A stretch of DNA of 64,000 nucleotides from an uncultured Clostridia bacterium (GTDB taxonomy: Bacteria > Bacillota > Clostridia > Christensenellales > CAG-138): positions 38,700 to 102,699 of the forward strand of contig CAMKES010000005.1 in assembly GCA_946411635.1 (NCBI GenBank). The letters are read 5' to 3'. The position numbers and the translations under genes are program-made. The notes under the pieces were generated by a model that was given only the letters and a program-made list of their open reading frames with translations, ran no database searches and was not told where the DNA came from. Shown here one piece after another: positions 53,671 to 61,782 of this stretch (its first letter is position 1; every line of letters starts with the position of its first letter).

Positions 53671-54735
53671 TTATTTCTGCAGTTTCTTGAACCGACCGAT
53701 CTTCAGATATTCGTTGGTCTTTGCGGTGCCTTCCTCGCGGGTGAGCTGCATCTTCATTGCGGCGCGGATCGCGTCGATCGTTTCGGGGATCGTCACGCTC
53801 TCCTGCGGAATGTTGATCGCGTACATGATGTCGTTGCCGCTCTCGACGATGCTGTCCTCCCAGAGTCCGATCTCGTACATGTCGCCTCTGCGGTTGCCGA
53901 GATCGCGCGCGTATTTGAACAGGCTCGCGTTGCCCTTGAAGCCCTCGTCGATCGTGACGGTGCGGATGCGCGGGTGCTTCCGGAACGCCTCGAGCGCCAT
54001 CTCGCGCGTGATCTTTTTGCCGTCCTTTGCGGTCGCGAGGACGGTGATGATATGTCCGTGCGTGACCGGCGTGTGCACGAGGATGCCCGTCGCCTCCACG
54101 TGCGGCATGATCGTCATCAGATCGACCGCCTGATGCGAAGGCGCCTTATCGATCTGCAGCGCGTTGGTCAGTCCGCGGTGATAATCGCCCGGGTCCGCGA
54201 CGCGGCGGATGATCGTGATCGCGACCTTCTCAATGCCGATCTCGCGGTCGAGGCAGTCGACGGTACGGATGAGACCGGTGGTGTTGCAGCTCGTGAGCTT
54301 CAGGTAGTCCTGACCGACGCCCTTTTCATAGTTCGCATAGCCGTGGAAGAACACGTCCGCGACGGAGTTCTTTTCGCCGCCCTGGAAGATCGCCTTGACG
54401 CCGACCTTCTGATAGAGCTCTTTATTCTTTGCGCCGACGCCACCGGGGGAGGAGTCGAGCATGATATCGACGCTGCGGCAGAGCTCTTCAAACGTGCCGG
54501 CGACGGGGATGTCGTACCGGTCGAACGCTTCTTTGTCCGCGCCGTCGACCAGATACAGATTGTACCTGACGTTGTTCGCGCCGATCATATCGTTTTCGCG
54601 CAGCGCGCGGATCGCAAGCGTCGGAGCGAGATCCGCGATGCCCACGAGTTCCATATCGCCCTGCAGGGCGACGCCGTCAGCCAGACGCTGACCGATCGTG
54701 CCGTAACCGGCTACGCCGACTCTGATTTTTGCCAT
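53671..54735 (-). CDS. Type II (archaeal-type) glyceraldehyde-3-phosphate dehydrogenase
   Basis: 354 residues. NAD(P)-binding GVAGYGTIGQRLADGV at the N-terminus; the active-site cysteine is C150 in YLKLTSCNTTGLIRT; IFQGGEKNSVADV and DPGDYHRGLTNAL are blocks of the archaeal type II family and are absent from bacterial GapA. It oxidises glyceraldehyde 3-phosphate with phosphate to 1,3-bisphosphoglycerate. The next gene is the archaeal-type PGK, 14 bases away, so the pair may have been acquired together. Confidence 0.92.
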   Translation of the reverse strand: MAKIRVGVAGYGTIGQRLADGVALQGDMELVGIADLAPTLAIRALRENDMIGANNVRYNLYLVDGADKEAFDRYDIPVAGTFEELCRSVDIMLDSSPGGVGAKNKELYQKVGVKAIFQGGEKNSVADVFFHGYANYEKGVGQDYLKLTSCNTTGLIRTVDCLDREIGIEKVAITIIRRVADPGDYHRGLTNALQIDKAPSHQAVDLMTIMPHVEATGILVHTPVTHGHIITVLATAKDGKKITREMALEAFRKHPRIRTVTIDEGFKGNASLFKYARDLGNRRGDMYEIGLWEDSIVESGNDIMYAINIPQESVTIPETIDAIRAAMKMQLTREEGTAKTNEYLKIGRFKKLQK

Positions 54736-54757
54736 AAGAGACTCCTTTCCGATTTTG

Positions 54758-55771
54758 TCAAATTTCGTCGATCCGGACGGGACGGTTTTCTTTGAGAGAC
54801 TTGCTGCATGCGAGCGCGAGCTTGATGGACAGAAGTCCGTCCTCGATGCCGACCCACGGATCCCTGCCGTTCTTCACGCAGTCGATGAACTCGCGGACCT
54901 CCGCCTGATACGAGCCCATGTAGCGCTCGAGGAAGAACCACAGCGGCTTTTCACCGGTCACGCCGTCCACCGTGGACAGGACAATGTTGGATTCACTGTC
55001 GTTTGCGTTCATCACGCAGCCCTTTGAACCGAACACCTCGCCGCGCTGATCGTAGCCGTAGACCGCCTTGCGCGAGCCGTCGATCGTTGCGAGCGCGCCG
55101 TTGCTGAGCTTCAGTGTGATCGTGACGGTGTCCACGTCGCCCGCTTCGCCGATCGCGGGATCGATCAGGCACGCGCCCTGCGCATACAGCTCGACGATCT
55201 CCTGACCGGAGAGATAGCGCACCATGTCGAGGTCGTGGATCATCATGTCCATAAAGATGCCGCCGGACACCGCAACGTACTTGGCGGGTGGGGGCTCCGG
55301 ATCGCGGGACGAAATGCGGACGAACTGCACCTCGCCGATCTTGCCGTCCTCGATCGCCTTGCGCATTGCACGGTAGTTGTGATCGTAACGGCGATTGAAG
55401 CCGACCTGATAGACGAGCTTCTTTGGGCTGGCCGCCAGCGCCGCCTTAACCTCTTCGATCTTTGCAATGCTCTGGTCGATCGGCTTTTCGCAGAAGACGT
55501 GCTTGCCCGCAGCGATCGCTTCGAGCGAGAGCTGCGCGTGCTGATCGGTCGGCGCGCAGATCAGAACGGCGTCGATGTGCGGATCATTCAGGATCTCGTG
55601 ATAGTCCGCGCAGACGTTTTCGATGCCGACGGACTTTGCCCATGCGGCGACTTCGGGCTTCATATAGGGGTCCGCAAGCGCGACGATCTTCGCGTCCGGC
55701 ACGCCCGTAAGAATGCTCTTTGCGTGGACCTGTCCGATGCGGCCCGCGCCGATGATACCGACATTTACCAT
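54758..55771 (-). CDS. iolG: Inositol 2-dehydrogenase / Gfo-Idh-MocA oxidoreductase
   Basis: 337 residues. NAD-binding GIIGAGRIGQVHAKS, the EKP motif HVFCEKPIDQ with catalytic lysine, and the active-site block GGIFMDMMIHDLDMVRYLSG are typical of IolG. It oxidises myo-inositol (or a related polyol) to the 2-keto form used by IolE. Family members also act on scyllo-inositol and other sugars, but iolE, iolD and iolB in the same operon support inositol. Confidence 0.9.
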   Translation of the reverse strand: MVNVGIIGAGRIGQVHAKSILTGVPDAKIVALADPYMKPEVAAWAKSVGIENVCADYHEILNDPHIDAVLICAPTDQHAQLSLEAIAAGKHVFCEKPIDQSIAKIEEVKAALAASPKKLVYQVGFNRRYDHNYRAMRKAIEDGKIGEVQFVRISSRDPEPPPAKYVAVSGGIFMDMMIHDLDMVRYLSGQEIVELYAQGACLIDPAIGEAGDVDTVTITLKLSNGALATIDGSRKAVYGYDQRGEVFGSKGCVMNANDSESNIVLSTVDGVTGEKPLWFFLERYMGSYQAEVREFIDCVKNGRDPWVGIEDGLLSIKLALACSKSLKENRPVRIDEI

Positions 55772-55801
55772 AAAATACCTCCTGAAATGAATTGGAATCC
55801 T

Positions 55802-57367
55802 TTATTCGCAGTACGGCGCGCCCTTGCCCTCGACGAGCGACGCATAGGTGCGCTGTATTTTTGCCCAGTTCTGATCGCGGTCAAGCGCGACGCCTCTGCC
55901 GACGCCGGACACGATGAGTCCGACGCCCTTCTGCTCCATCGTTTCGCCGAATTCCCGCAAAAGCGCCGGCGCGCTGCCGGGCTCCGTGGAACGTCCGTCG
56001 AAGATGACGTGTACATAAACGTCCTGTACGCCCGCCTTCTTCGCCATGTCCAGAAGCGCCAGCGGGTAGTCGATCGACCCGTGCGAGGACTTCTTGGTTA
56101 AAAGCGCAAAGAGATGCAGCGCAGTGCCGCGTTCCTTGACGGTTTCGAGCGTCTTCAAAAACACCGGGTTTTCGGCAAACGAGCCGTCCTTCATGGCGTT
56201 GTCAAGCCGCACGTCGTCCTGCAGCACCACGCGCCCCGAGCCGAGGTTAATGTGCCCCGCCTCGGAATTGCCCGTTTTGCCCTCCTTCAGTCCGACCGCG
56301 GGACCGGACGCCTCGAGCTTTGCATAGGGGTAATTAGAGAGAAGCATATCCCACTCCGGCGTCGGCGCCGTGAAGATCGGGTTGTTGTCGGTCGGCCTGT
56401 CCAGTCCCCAGCCGTCGCAGATCAAAAGCAGCACCTTGCCGGCGTGTCCGAAGCGGAACAGCGGGGATCCGGTCATTTCCGCAGGCTGCTCGAGCCCCAT
56501 CGCGGAGAGGATCGTCGGCGCAACGTCGCAGAGCTTGCCGGTCGTCTTCAGCTGTTCGACGCCTTCGCCGAGCGCAACGCAGGCGACGGGATTGGTCGTA
56601 TGCGAAACGTGCGGCTTGCCTTCGGGCGTGTGCAGGACTTCGATATTGCCGTGGTCGGCGGTCACAAGAACAGTGTACCCCTTTTCACACGCGTGCGCAA
56701 CGACTTTACCGACGTATCTGCTGATCGCTTCGCAGGCGACGGGCTTTGCGGAATCGGAAGACGTATGCCCGATCACGTCGCCGTTCGCGAAGTTTGTGAC
56801 GATGAAATCATAGCCCTTGTCCAGACCGTCGCAAAGCGTCTGCGCGACCTCCGGAAGTTTCAGTTCCGGAACGGTCTCGAACGGAACGCCCTTCGGAGAA
56901 GGGATCCGGATGTCGTCTTCGCCGTCGAACGGAATCTGATTGCCGCCGTTGAAGAAGAACGTCACGTGCGCAAACTTTTCGCTCTCCGCAAGGTGCATCT
57001 GCGTCTTTCCGTTTGCGGCGAGCACCTCGGCGAGCGTCTTCTGCACCTTGCTCGGCGCAAACGCGATCGGCAGATAGGTGTAGCGCTCGCTGTACATGGT
57101 GAGGATGACGAAATCCAAAGGATCGAGCATCGTGCGCTCGAAGCCCTTGAAGTTCGGATCGGTGAACGCGTCGGTGAGTTCGGTCTCGCGCTCGCCTCTG
57201 CGGCAGCAGAAGATCACGCCGTCGCCGGGCTTCACCAGACCCACCGCGCGGTCGCCGTCATACAGGTTCATCGGCTCGAAACCGTATTCCGAGCCGCCGT
57301 TGTTTGCGTAGATCCGTTCCACGGCGCGCGCCAGCGCGTCTCCGCCGGAAAACTTGTACTGTGCCAT
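55802..57367 (-). CDS. Cofactor-independent phosphoglycerate mutase-like protein, circularly permuted
   Basis: 521 residues in one uninterrupted frame. All blocks of iPGM (GpmI) are present but in swapped order. Residues 1 to about 312 match the canonical C-terminal part: R57/R60 (canonical R261/R264), K131 (K336), D197 and H201 in NFANGDVIGHT (D403, H407), D238/H239 in TADHGN (D444/H445), H256 in SHTTNP (H462). Residues about 313-521 match the canonical N-terminal part: D318 in CDGWG (D12), S368 in GNSEAGH (S62), H429 (H123), R459 (R153), R491 and R497 in GRGVALDRD (R185, R191). The offsets are constant (+306 and about -206). The phosphatase domain becomes contiguous and the transferase domain is split at both ends. 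Canonical D154 is replaced by S460. Probable 3-PG/2-PG mutase or a related phosphomutase. Confidence 0.88.
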   Translation of the reverse strand: MAQYKFSGGDALARAVERIYANNGGSEYGFEPMNLYDGDRAVGLVKPGDGVIFCCRRGERETELTDAFTDPNFKGFERTMLDPLDFVILTMYSERYTYLPIAFAPSKVQKTLAEVLAANGKTQMHLAESEKFAHVTFFFNGGNQIPFDGEDDIRIPSPKGVPFETVPELKLPEVAQTLCDGLDKGYDFIVTNFANGDVIGHTSSDSAKPVACEAISRYVGKVVAHACEKGYTVLVTADHGNIEVLHTPEGKPHVSHTTNPVACVALGEGVEQLKTTGKLCDVAPTILSAMGLEQPAEMTGSPLFRFGHAGKVLLLICDGWGLDRPTDNNPIFTAPTPEWDMLLSNYPYAKLEASGPAVGLKEGKTGNSEAGHINLGSGRVVLQDDVRLDNAMKDGSFAENPVFLKTLETVKERGTALHLFALLTKKSSHGSIDYPLALLDMAKKAGVQDVYVHVIFDGRSTEPGSAPALLREFGETMEQKGVGLIVSGVGRGVALDRDQNWAKIQRTYASLVEGKGAPYCE

Positions 57368-57387
57368 TGTCTGCTCCTTTCCGATGC

Positions 57388-58164
57388 TTACCTGATGCGC
57401 GGCGCGGGATCTTCCGCGGTCTCGGGACAGAATCTTCCTTCGCCCGGGAAGACCTTCAAAAGCTCATCAAAATGATGAATGATGCAGTCCGGACGGTTCT
57501 CTTCAGTCAGCTTGAATTCCAGCCCGCCGGGATATTCCGCGCCGACCGTGCCGGCAAAGTTCGACTGCTTTGCGCCGATGATGTCGCGCTTCAGGTTGTC
57601 GCCGACGAAGCAGCTTTCCTCGGGACGCACGCCCGCTTCCGACAGCGCGAGGAAGTAGATCGCGGGATGCGGCTTCCTTAACATCGTCACCGAGCTCTGC
57701 TGCACCGTGCAGAACAGGTCGCGGATGCCGTCGCGGTCAAGCCACTCGTCGATCTCGATCGTGCCGATCAGGTCGCTGATGATGCCGACGAGATACCCGC
57801 GCTTTCTCAATTCGCGGACGGTCTCGACGCCCTTTTCGACGACCACGCGTTCGCCCTTCGCTCTGCGGAAGCAGTAGGTCAGCTCCTTTGCCGCTTTCTC
57901 GATCTTATCGCGGTCCCATTCGGGCACGAGCCAGCGTGTCCAGAGCATCTCCTCCGGCGCTTCGCACATGTATTTCAGCGCCCATTCGCGATAGCCGTCG
58001 TAGCGCTTGTTCAGGAAATCATAGAACGCGTCGGGATCCATATCGGTGCCGCACAGTTCCTTGATGCGTCCGCGCGCCTCCGCGATAAAGGGACGGTTGT
58101 CCTCGTCGACCACGCGGAACGTGCCGCCGAGGTCCAGAAAGATCGCTTTGATGCCCTGCTTCAT
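57388..58164 (-). CDS. HAD-superfamily protein with DxGxT motif I (paralogue B)
   Basis: 258 residues from MKQGIKAIF; GGAGG is eight bases before this ATG and too close to the one two codons upstream. HAD motifs: IFLDLGGTFRVV (I), GIISDLIGT (II), MLRKPHPAIYF (III), CFVGDNLKRD (IV). As in its four paralogues the second Asp of DxDxT is glycine. Cap region EMLWTRWLVPEWDRDKI is shared with paralogues C and D. Twenty bases before the permuted mutase gene in the operon. A specific substrate is not recognised. Confidence 0.83.
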   Translation of the reverse strand: MKQGIKAIFLDLGGTFRVVDEDNRPFIAEARGRIKELCGTDMDPDAFYDFLNKRYDGYREWALKYMCEAPEEMLWTRWLVPEWDRDKIEKAAKELTYCFRRAKGERVVVEKGVETVRELRKRGYLVGIISDLIGTIEIDEWLDRDGIRDLFCTVQQSSVTMLRKPHPAIYFLALSEAGVRPEESCFVGDNLKRDIIGAKQSNFAGTVGAEYPGGLEFKLTEENRPDCIIHHFDELLKVFPGEGRFCPETAEDPAPRIR

Positions 58165-58166
58165 GC

Positions 58167-58934
58167 TCATACCCTCCGTACCTTGTCCCATGCGACGTGC
58201 GGCGCCTTCGGGAAGATCTCTTTGAGCTCGTTGAAATCGAAGATGACCGCGTCCGGACGGTTCTCATCCGTGATCTTTTCCTTGGCGAGCTTCTCCGGCG
58301 TGGTGTAGAGGATGAACATGCCGTAGCCGGCAAGCCGCGTGCCCTCGACGTCGCGGTTCAGGTTGTCGCCGATATAGACGCAGCGCTCCGGGCGTACGCC
58401 GAGCAGATCGCACGCCTTGTTGGAGATCGCCGGGTCGGGCTTTCGGATGCCCTCCACGCAGGAGAGCAGCACCGCGCCGAAGTATTGCTCAAGGCCGTCC
58501 GCCTTGAGCCAGCGCGGGATCTCCTGCGAGGTGACGAGGTTGGAGATGATGCCGAGCTTGTAGCCGTTTGCGTAAAGATCTTTGATCGACTGTGCGCCGT
58601 TCGGCGCGACCACGCGGCGGCCGTCCTTGTTGCGGTACTCGATCGTCAGCTCGATCGCGTTCTTTTTGATCAGCTCGCGGTCATATTCGGGCGTCAGCCA
58701 CTTCGTCCAGAGCTCCTCTTCCGGCGCTTCGCGCATGGTCTCGAAGCACCACTTGCGGTAGCCCGCGTAGCGGTAATCGAGGAACTTGCAGAATTCGTCC
58801 GGATCGCCGGTTTCGCCGCACATCTCGGCAATCTTGCGGCGCGCTTCCGCTTCAAATGCGGCGTCGCGTTCGACAAGGCGCAGCGTGCCGCCCAGGTCGT
58901 AAAAGATTGCGTCAAATTCCCGTTCGTTTGTCAT
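58167..58934 (-). CDS. HAD-superfamily protein with DxGxT motif I (paralogue C)
   Basis: 255 residues from MTNEREFDAIF; AGGAGA is nine bases upstream. Motifs: IFYDLGGTLRLV (I), GIISNLVTS (II), GIRKPDPAISN (III), CVYIGDNLNRD (IV). The cap segment EELWTKWLTPEYDRELI is close to that of paralogue B, indicating a recent duplication. Two bases separate its stop from the next start. Asp to Gly in motif I as in the others. Confidence 0.83.
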   Translation of the reverse strand: MTNEREFDAIFYDLGGTLRLVERDAAFEAEARRKIAEMCGETGDPDEFCKFLDYRYAGYRKWCFETMREAPEEELWTKWLTPEYDRELIKKNAIELTIEYRNKDGRRVVAPNGAQSIKDLYANGYKLGIISNLVTSQEIPRWLKADGLEQYFGAVLLSCVEGIRKPDPAISNKACDLLGVRPERCVYIGDNLNRDVEGTRLAGYGMFILYTTPEKLAKEKITDENRPDAVIFDFNELKEIFPKAPHVAWDKVRRV

Positions 58935-58936
58935 GC

Positions 58937-59665
58937 TCATTCTCCTTTCAGCGGCGGGAAGATATCCAGAAGCTCGCCGATCCTTGTGATCGTGTAGTCG
59001 GGCTTTAAGATGATCTCCTGCGGCTCCTTTTTGATCGTGTCGGGTTCGTCGATGCGGATCATCATCGCAAAGCCCGCTTTGCGCGTGCCTTCAACGTCGC
59101 GGATCGGGTTGTCGCCGACGTATGCGCACTGCTCCGGCTTTTTGCCGATCGCGCGGCAGGCGAGAAAATAGATCTCCGGGTCGGGCTTTCTCAGCCGCAC
59201 CTTGGAGGACAGGATGACCGCCTTGAAATAGTGCGCCACGCCGTCGGCGATCATCCAGTCCGGAATTTCGGTCTCGGTGATCGTGTTGGCGATGATGCCG
59301 AGCGTATAGCCGCGGCGGTCGAGCTCAAGGATCGTGGATTTCACGTCGTCGCGCGGGACGCGCCTTCCGTCGTGATCGCGCCAGAGCCGGGTCAGCCGCC
59401 CCGCATGCGCGCAGACGCGTTCCGGATCGTAATCCGGCAGCAGGTGCTGGCTCCAAAGCTCCATCTCACCGGCGTCGAGCAGCGATTTTTTCACGCCCTT
59501 GCGGTAGGTTTCCCAGCGTTCCTGCAGCTTCGCAAAAAATACGTCGTGCGGCTCGGTCGCGCCGACCAGCTCCATCAGCTCGCGCTCGGCGGCGTCGGAG
59601 AATTCCTTGTCCGGAATCACGATGCGCAGGGTGTTGCCGACGTCAAAGAAAATGGTGTCCGTCAT
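58937..59665 (-). CDS. HAD-superfamily protein with DxGxT motif I (paralogue D)
   Basis: 242 residues. Motifs: IFFDVGNTLRIV (I, with DxGxT), GIIANTITE (II), RLRKPDPEIYF (III), CAYVGDNPIRD (IV). Cap segment MELWSQHLLPDYDPERV is homologous to B and C. Two bases separate its stop from paralogue C. The set B-C-D-A2 is consistent with several intermediates of one phosphorylated series, or with a role other than hydrolysis. Confidence 0.83.
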   Translation of the reverse strand: MTDTIFFDVGNTLRIVIPDKEFSDAAERELMELVGATEPHDVFFAKLQERWETYRKGVKKSLLDAGEMELWSQHLLPDYDPERVCAHAGRLTRLWRDHDGRRVPRDDVKSTILELDRRGYTLGIIANTITETEIPDWMIADGVAHYFKAVILSSKVRLRKPDPEIYFLACRAIGKKPEQCAYVGDNPIRDVEGTRKAGFAMMIRIDEPDTIKKEPQEIILKPDYTITRIGELLDIFPPLKGE

Positions 59666-59692
59666 ATGCTCCGTCTCCTTTACTGAAATTGT

Positions 59693-60451
59693 TTATCGTC
59701 CGTTGACCGACCGGAGAATCTCCGGCAGCTCATAGAGTTCATGGATCACAAAGTCCGCCTGCGGAGCGTCTGCGCCCTGAAAGGCGGCGTCCCGGTGCGC
59801 GATCGAGGGGTTGTTCAAACGCACAACCAGCCCGAGGTGCGCGTTCCGTGCTCCCAGCACATCGCGCGAAATCGTGTCGCCGACATATCCGGTCTCCGCC
59901 GCCGTCACACCCATGCGCTCCAGCGCGATTGCAAAGATACGCGGATCGGGCTTGCGGATGCCGGTTTCGCTCGACATCACGATACATTCCATGTACTGCG
60001 CAATGCCGTATTCGTTCAGCATGTGGGGAACAAGGGAGGTCGAAATGATATTGGAAACGATCCCCATCCGGATCCCCATGCGGTGCAGCTCTTCGATCGT
60101 TTCCCTTAGACGCGGCTTGCGCATCAGCGTCAGGCGGTCGTAGTCGTAGAGGAAGCTCAGCTCCTCGGCGATCGGCGCAAGACGGTCTTCGCCGATGCGA
60201 AACTCCTTCAGATAGTATTCGTTCCAGATCTGCGCGGGCGGAAGCTCCGTGAGCGTTTGTTCGCTGAGATGCTTATAGGCTTCGGCGTTTTCGTGCAGGG
60301 AAACGGCAAGCTGTTCCGGCGTCGTATCGAGCACGATCCCGTAATCGCCGAGCCGGCGGATGAGACGTCCGGCAAACCGGCGCATCGAGTCCTCCTTCCG
60401 GATGACCGAATGCAGCGTCCCGCCGAGATCGAACAGCAGCGTTGAAATCAT
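59693..60451 (-). CDS. HAD-superfamily protein with DxGxT motif I (paralogue E), first gene of the catabolic operon
   Basis: 252 residues from MISTLLFDLGG; GGAGGGG is six bases upstream of this ATG. Motifs: LLFDLGGTLHSV (I), GIVSNIIST (II), GIRKPDPRIFA (III), GYVGDTISRD (IV). It resembles paralogue A (the HAD that heads the ABC transporter operon) more than B-D: both have YVGDT/FVGDT and SRDV. Thus each of the two large operons begins with a HAD gene behind the same operator. Confidence 0.83.
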   Translation of the reverse strand: MISTLLFDLGGTLHSVIRKEDSMRRFAGRLIRRLGDYGIVLDTTPEQLAVSLHENAEAYKHLSEQTLTELPPAQIWNEYYLKEFRIGEDRLAPIAEELSFLYDYDRLTLMRKPRLRETIEELHRMGIRMGIVSNIISTSLVPHMLNEYGIAQYMECIVMSSETGIRKPDPRIFAIALERMGVTAAETGYVGDTISRDVLGARNAHLGLVVRLNNPSIAHRDAAFQGADAPQADFVIHELYELPEILRSVNGR

Positions 60452-60476
60452 AAAGCCCCTCCGAAACCTGTTTTTA

Positions 60477-60490
60477 CGCAAACGTTTTCG
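60477..60490. promoter_or_regulatory. LacI-type operator 4 (catabolic operon)
   Basis: CGCAAACGTTTTCG, one mismatch from the perfect palindrome, placed eight bases downstream of the minus-strand -10 box, i.e. over the transcription start. Confidence 0.83.
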
Positions 60491-60498
60491 CTACCGTA

Positions 60499-60527
60499 AT
60501 TGTATATCAGAGCGCGTGGTTTGTCAA
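60499..60527 (-). promoter_or_regulatory. Promoter of the 15-gene catabolic operon
   Basis: Minus-strand TTGACA (60522-60527), 17-base spacer, TACAAT (60499-60504). From here to the terminator at 44426 no gap between genes exceeds 31 bases. The stretch 60530-60670 between the divergent promoters shows no other recognisable feature. Confidence 0.87.
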
Positions 60528-60673
60528 TAAGAAAAACGAGGTTTTTGCATCCCGTTCCGGACTGCTTCCTGTTCAGATGCGGTTATAAACGGAGTTCAGG
60601 ATGGCACACGCACGGAAATGAACGAAAAACCGCGTTATCGGACCGTTTTTTCGTTCCCCATACAGATTGAACG

Positions 60674-60702
60674 TTGACAAACGCCCGGATCGGTTGTACA
60701 AT
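60674..60702 (+). promoter_or_regulatory. Promoter of the lacI-type regulator operon
   Basis: TTGACA (60674-60679), 17-base spacer, TACAAT (60697-60702), the same core boxes as the divergent catabolic promoter. Confidence 0.87.
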
Positions 60703-60710
60703 TAAATCAG

Positions 60711-60724
60711 TGAAAACGTTTGCG
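60711..60724. promoter_or_regulatory. LacI-type operator 5 (autoregulation)
   Basis: TGAAAACGTTTGCG, two mismatches from CGCAAACGTTTGCG, eight bases after the -10 box of the regulator's own promoter. Confidence 0.78.
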
Positions 60725-60758
60725 CAAGATTTGCGTAACTGAAACCGGAGGATCCGAT

Positions 60759-61772
60759 ATGGGAATTGTAACACTAAAAGATGTCGCCAGAGTTGCAGGA
60801 GTGTCATATGCGACGGTCTCCCGCGCGCTGTCCGGCAGCCCGGAAATCGGCGAAAGCACCCGGAAACGCGTCATCAAAATCTGCGAGGAAATGGGCTATA
60901 CGCCCAACGCCGTCGCGCGTTCGATGGTCATGAAACGGACGAACATCATCGGACTGATCGTCACCAGCATCGACAACCCGTTTATGAGCGAAATGACCGC
61001 GCATCTGGAGATCTATGCGCGTCAATGCGGCTATAATCTGATGGTTTGCAACTCCTCCTATGACCCCGCGCTCGAAAAGGAAGTCTTTTCGCTGCTCGTC
61101 GGGCGCAAGGTGGACGGCATCATTATGATTCCGGTCGGGTCTGAATCCTACGACGCGCTGAAGACACAGGCGGCGCAGATGCCGACGGTCTTTATCGGCG
61201 AGAACATGATGGACCTGCCGGAAAACTACGTCTCCGTCGACAACACGGCAGGCATGCAGCAGGCGACGGAATATCTGTATTCGCTCGGGCACCGCAACAT
61301 TCTGTATCTCGGCGCGCGCGACAACAGCATGACGCACAAGCTTCGCGCAGACGGCTACTATAATGCCTGCAAGAAGCTCAATATCGAGCCGAACGTGCTG
61401 CGTAATTCCAGCGCGCGCAGCTCGGTGCAGGTCGGCTATGAGCTTGCAAAAGCGCATTTTGAACAGCCGTTTTCGGAAACGGCGATCCTGTGCGCGGCGG
61501 ACACGCTGGCGATCGGCGTCATCCAGGCGGCATACGAAAAGGGCATCCGCATCCCGGAGGATCTTTCCCTGATGGGATTCGACAACATCTCTTTCTCGGC
61601 GCTGCCTCCGATCAGTCTTACCACGGTCAACCAGCCGAAGCTGGAGCTTGCCGTTTCCGCGCTGGACATGCTCCTAAACCGCATCAAGCGTCCCGAGACG
61701 CCGCACACCAAGACCATTCTTTCCCCGTCGCTCGTGATCCGCAATTCCTGCCGGGCGATCGGAAACAACTGA
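60759..61772 (+). CDS. LacI-family transcriptional repressor of the catabolic regulon
   Basis: 337 residues, GGAGG seven bases before the ATG. The N-terminal helix-turn-helix is TLKDVARVAGVSYATVSRAL, the hinge helix is TPNAVARSMVMKRT, and the rest is a periplasmic-binding-protein-like sensor domain (IGLIVTSIDNPFMSEM, VDGIIMIPVGSE, SLMGFDNISFSALPPI). The hinge A-R-S in place of the common A-R-x-L is slightly unusual. The central CG of the five palindromes fits this family. The effector is unknown; an inositol pathway intermediate is likely. Confidence 0.92.
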   Translation: MGIVTLKDVARVAGVSYATVSRALSGSPEIGESTRKRVIKICEEMGYTPNAVARSMVMKRTNIIGLIVTSIDNPFMSEMTAHLEIYARQCGYNLMVCNSSYDPALEKEVFSLLVGRKVDGIIMIPVGSESYDALKTQAAQMPTVFIGENMMDLPENYVSVDNTAGMQQATEYLYSLGHRNILYLGARDNSMTHKLRADGYYNACKKLNIEPNVLRNSSARSSVQVGYELAKAHFEQPFSETAILCAADTLAIGVIQAAYEKGIRIPEDLSLMGFDNISFSALPPISLTTVNQPKLELAVSALDMLLNRIKRPETPHTKTILSPSLVIRNSCRAIGNN

Positions 61773-61782
61773 GGGAGGCTCT

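Noticed and set aside
55802..57367. Permuted mutase as two adjacent half-genes or a frameshift artefact
   Set aside because: The frame is continuous, the joining segment is in frame and both halves keep canonical spacing internally; however an assembly rearrangement cannot be excluded without reads.
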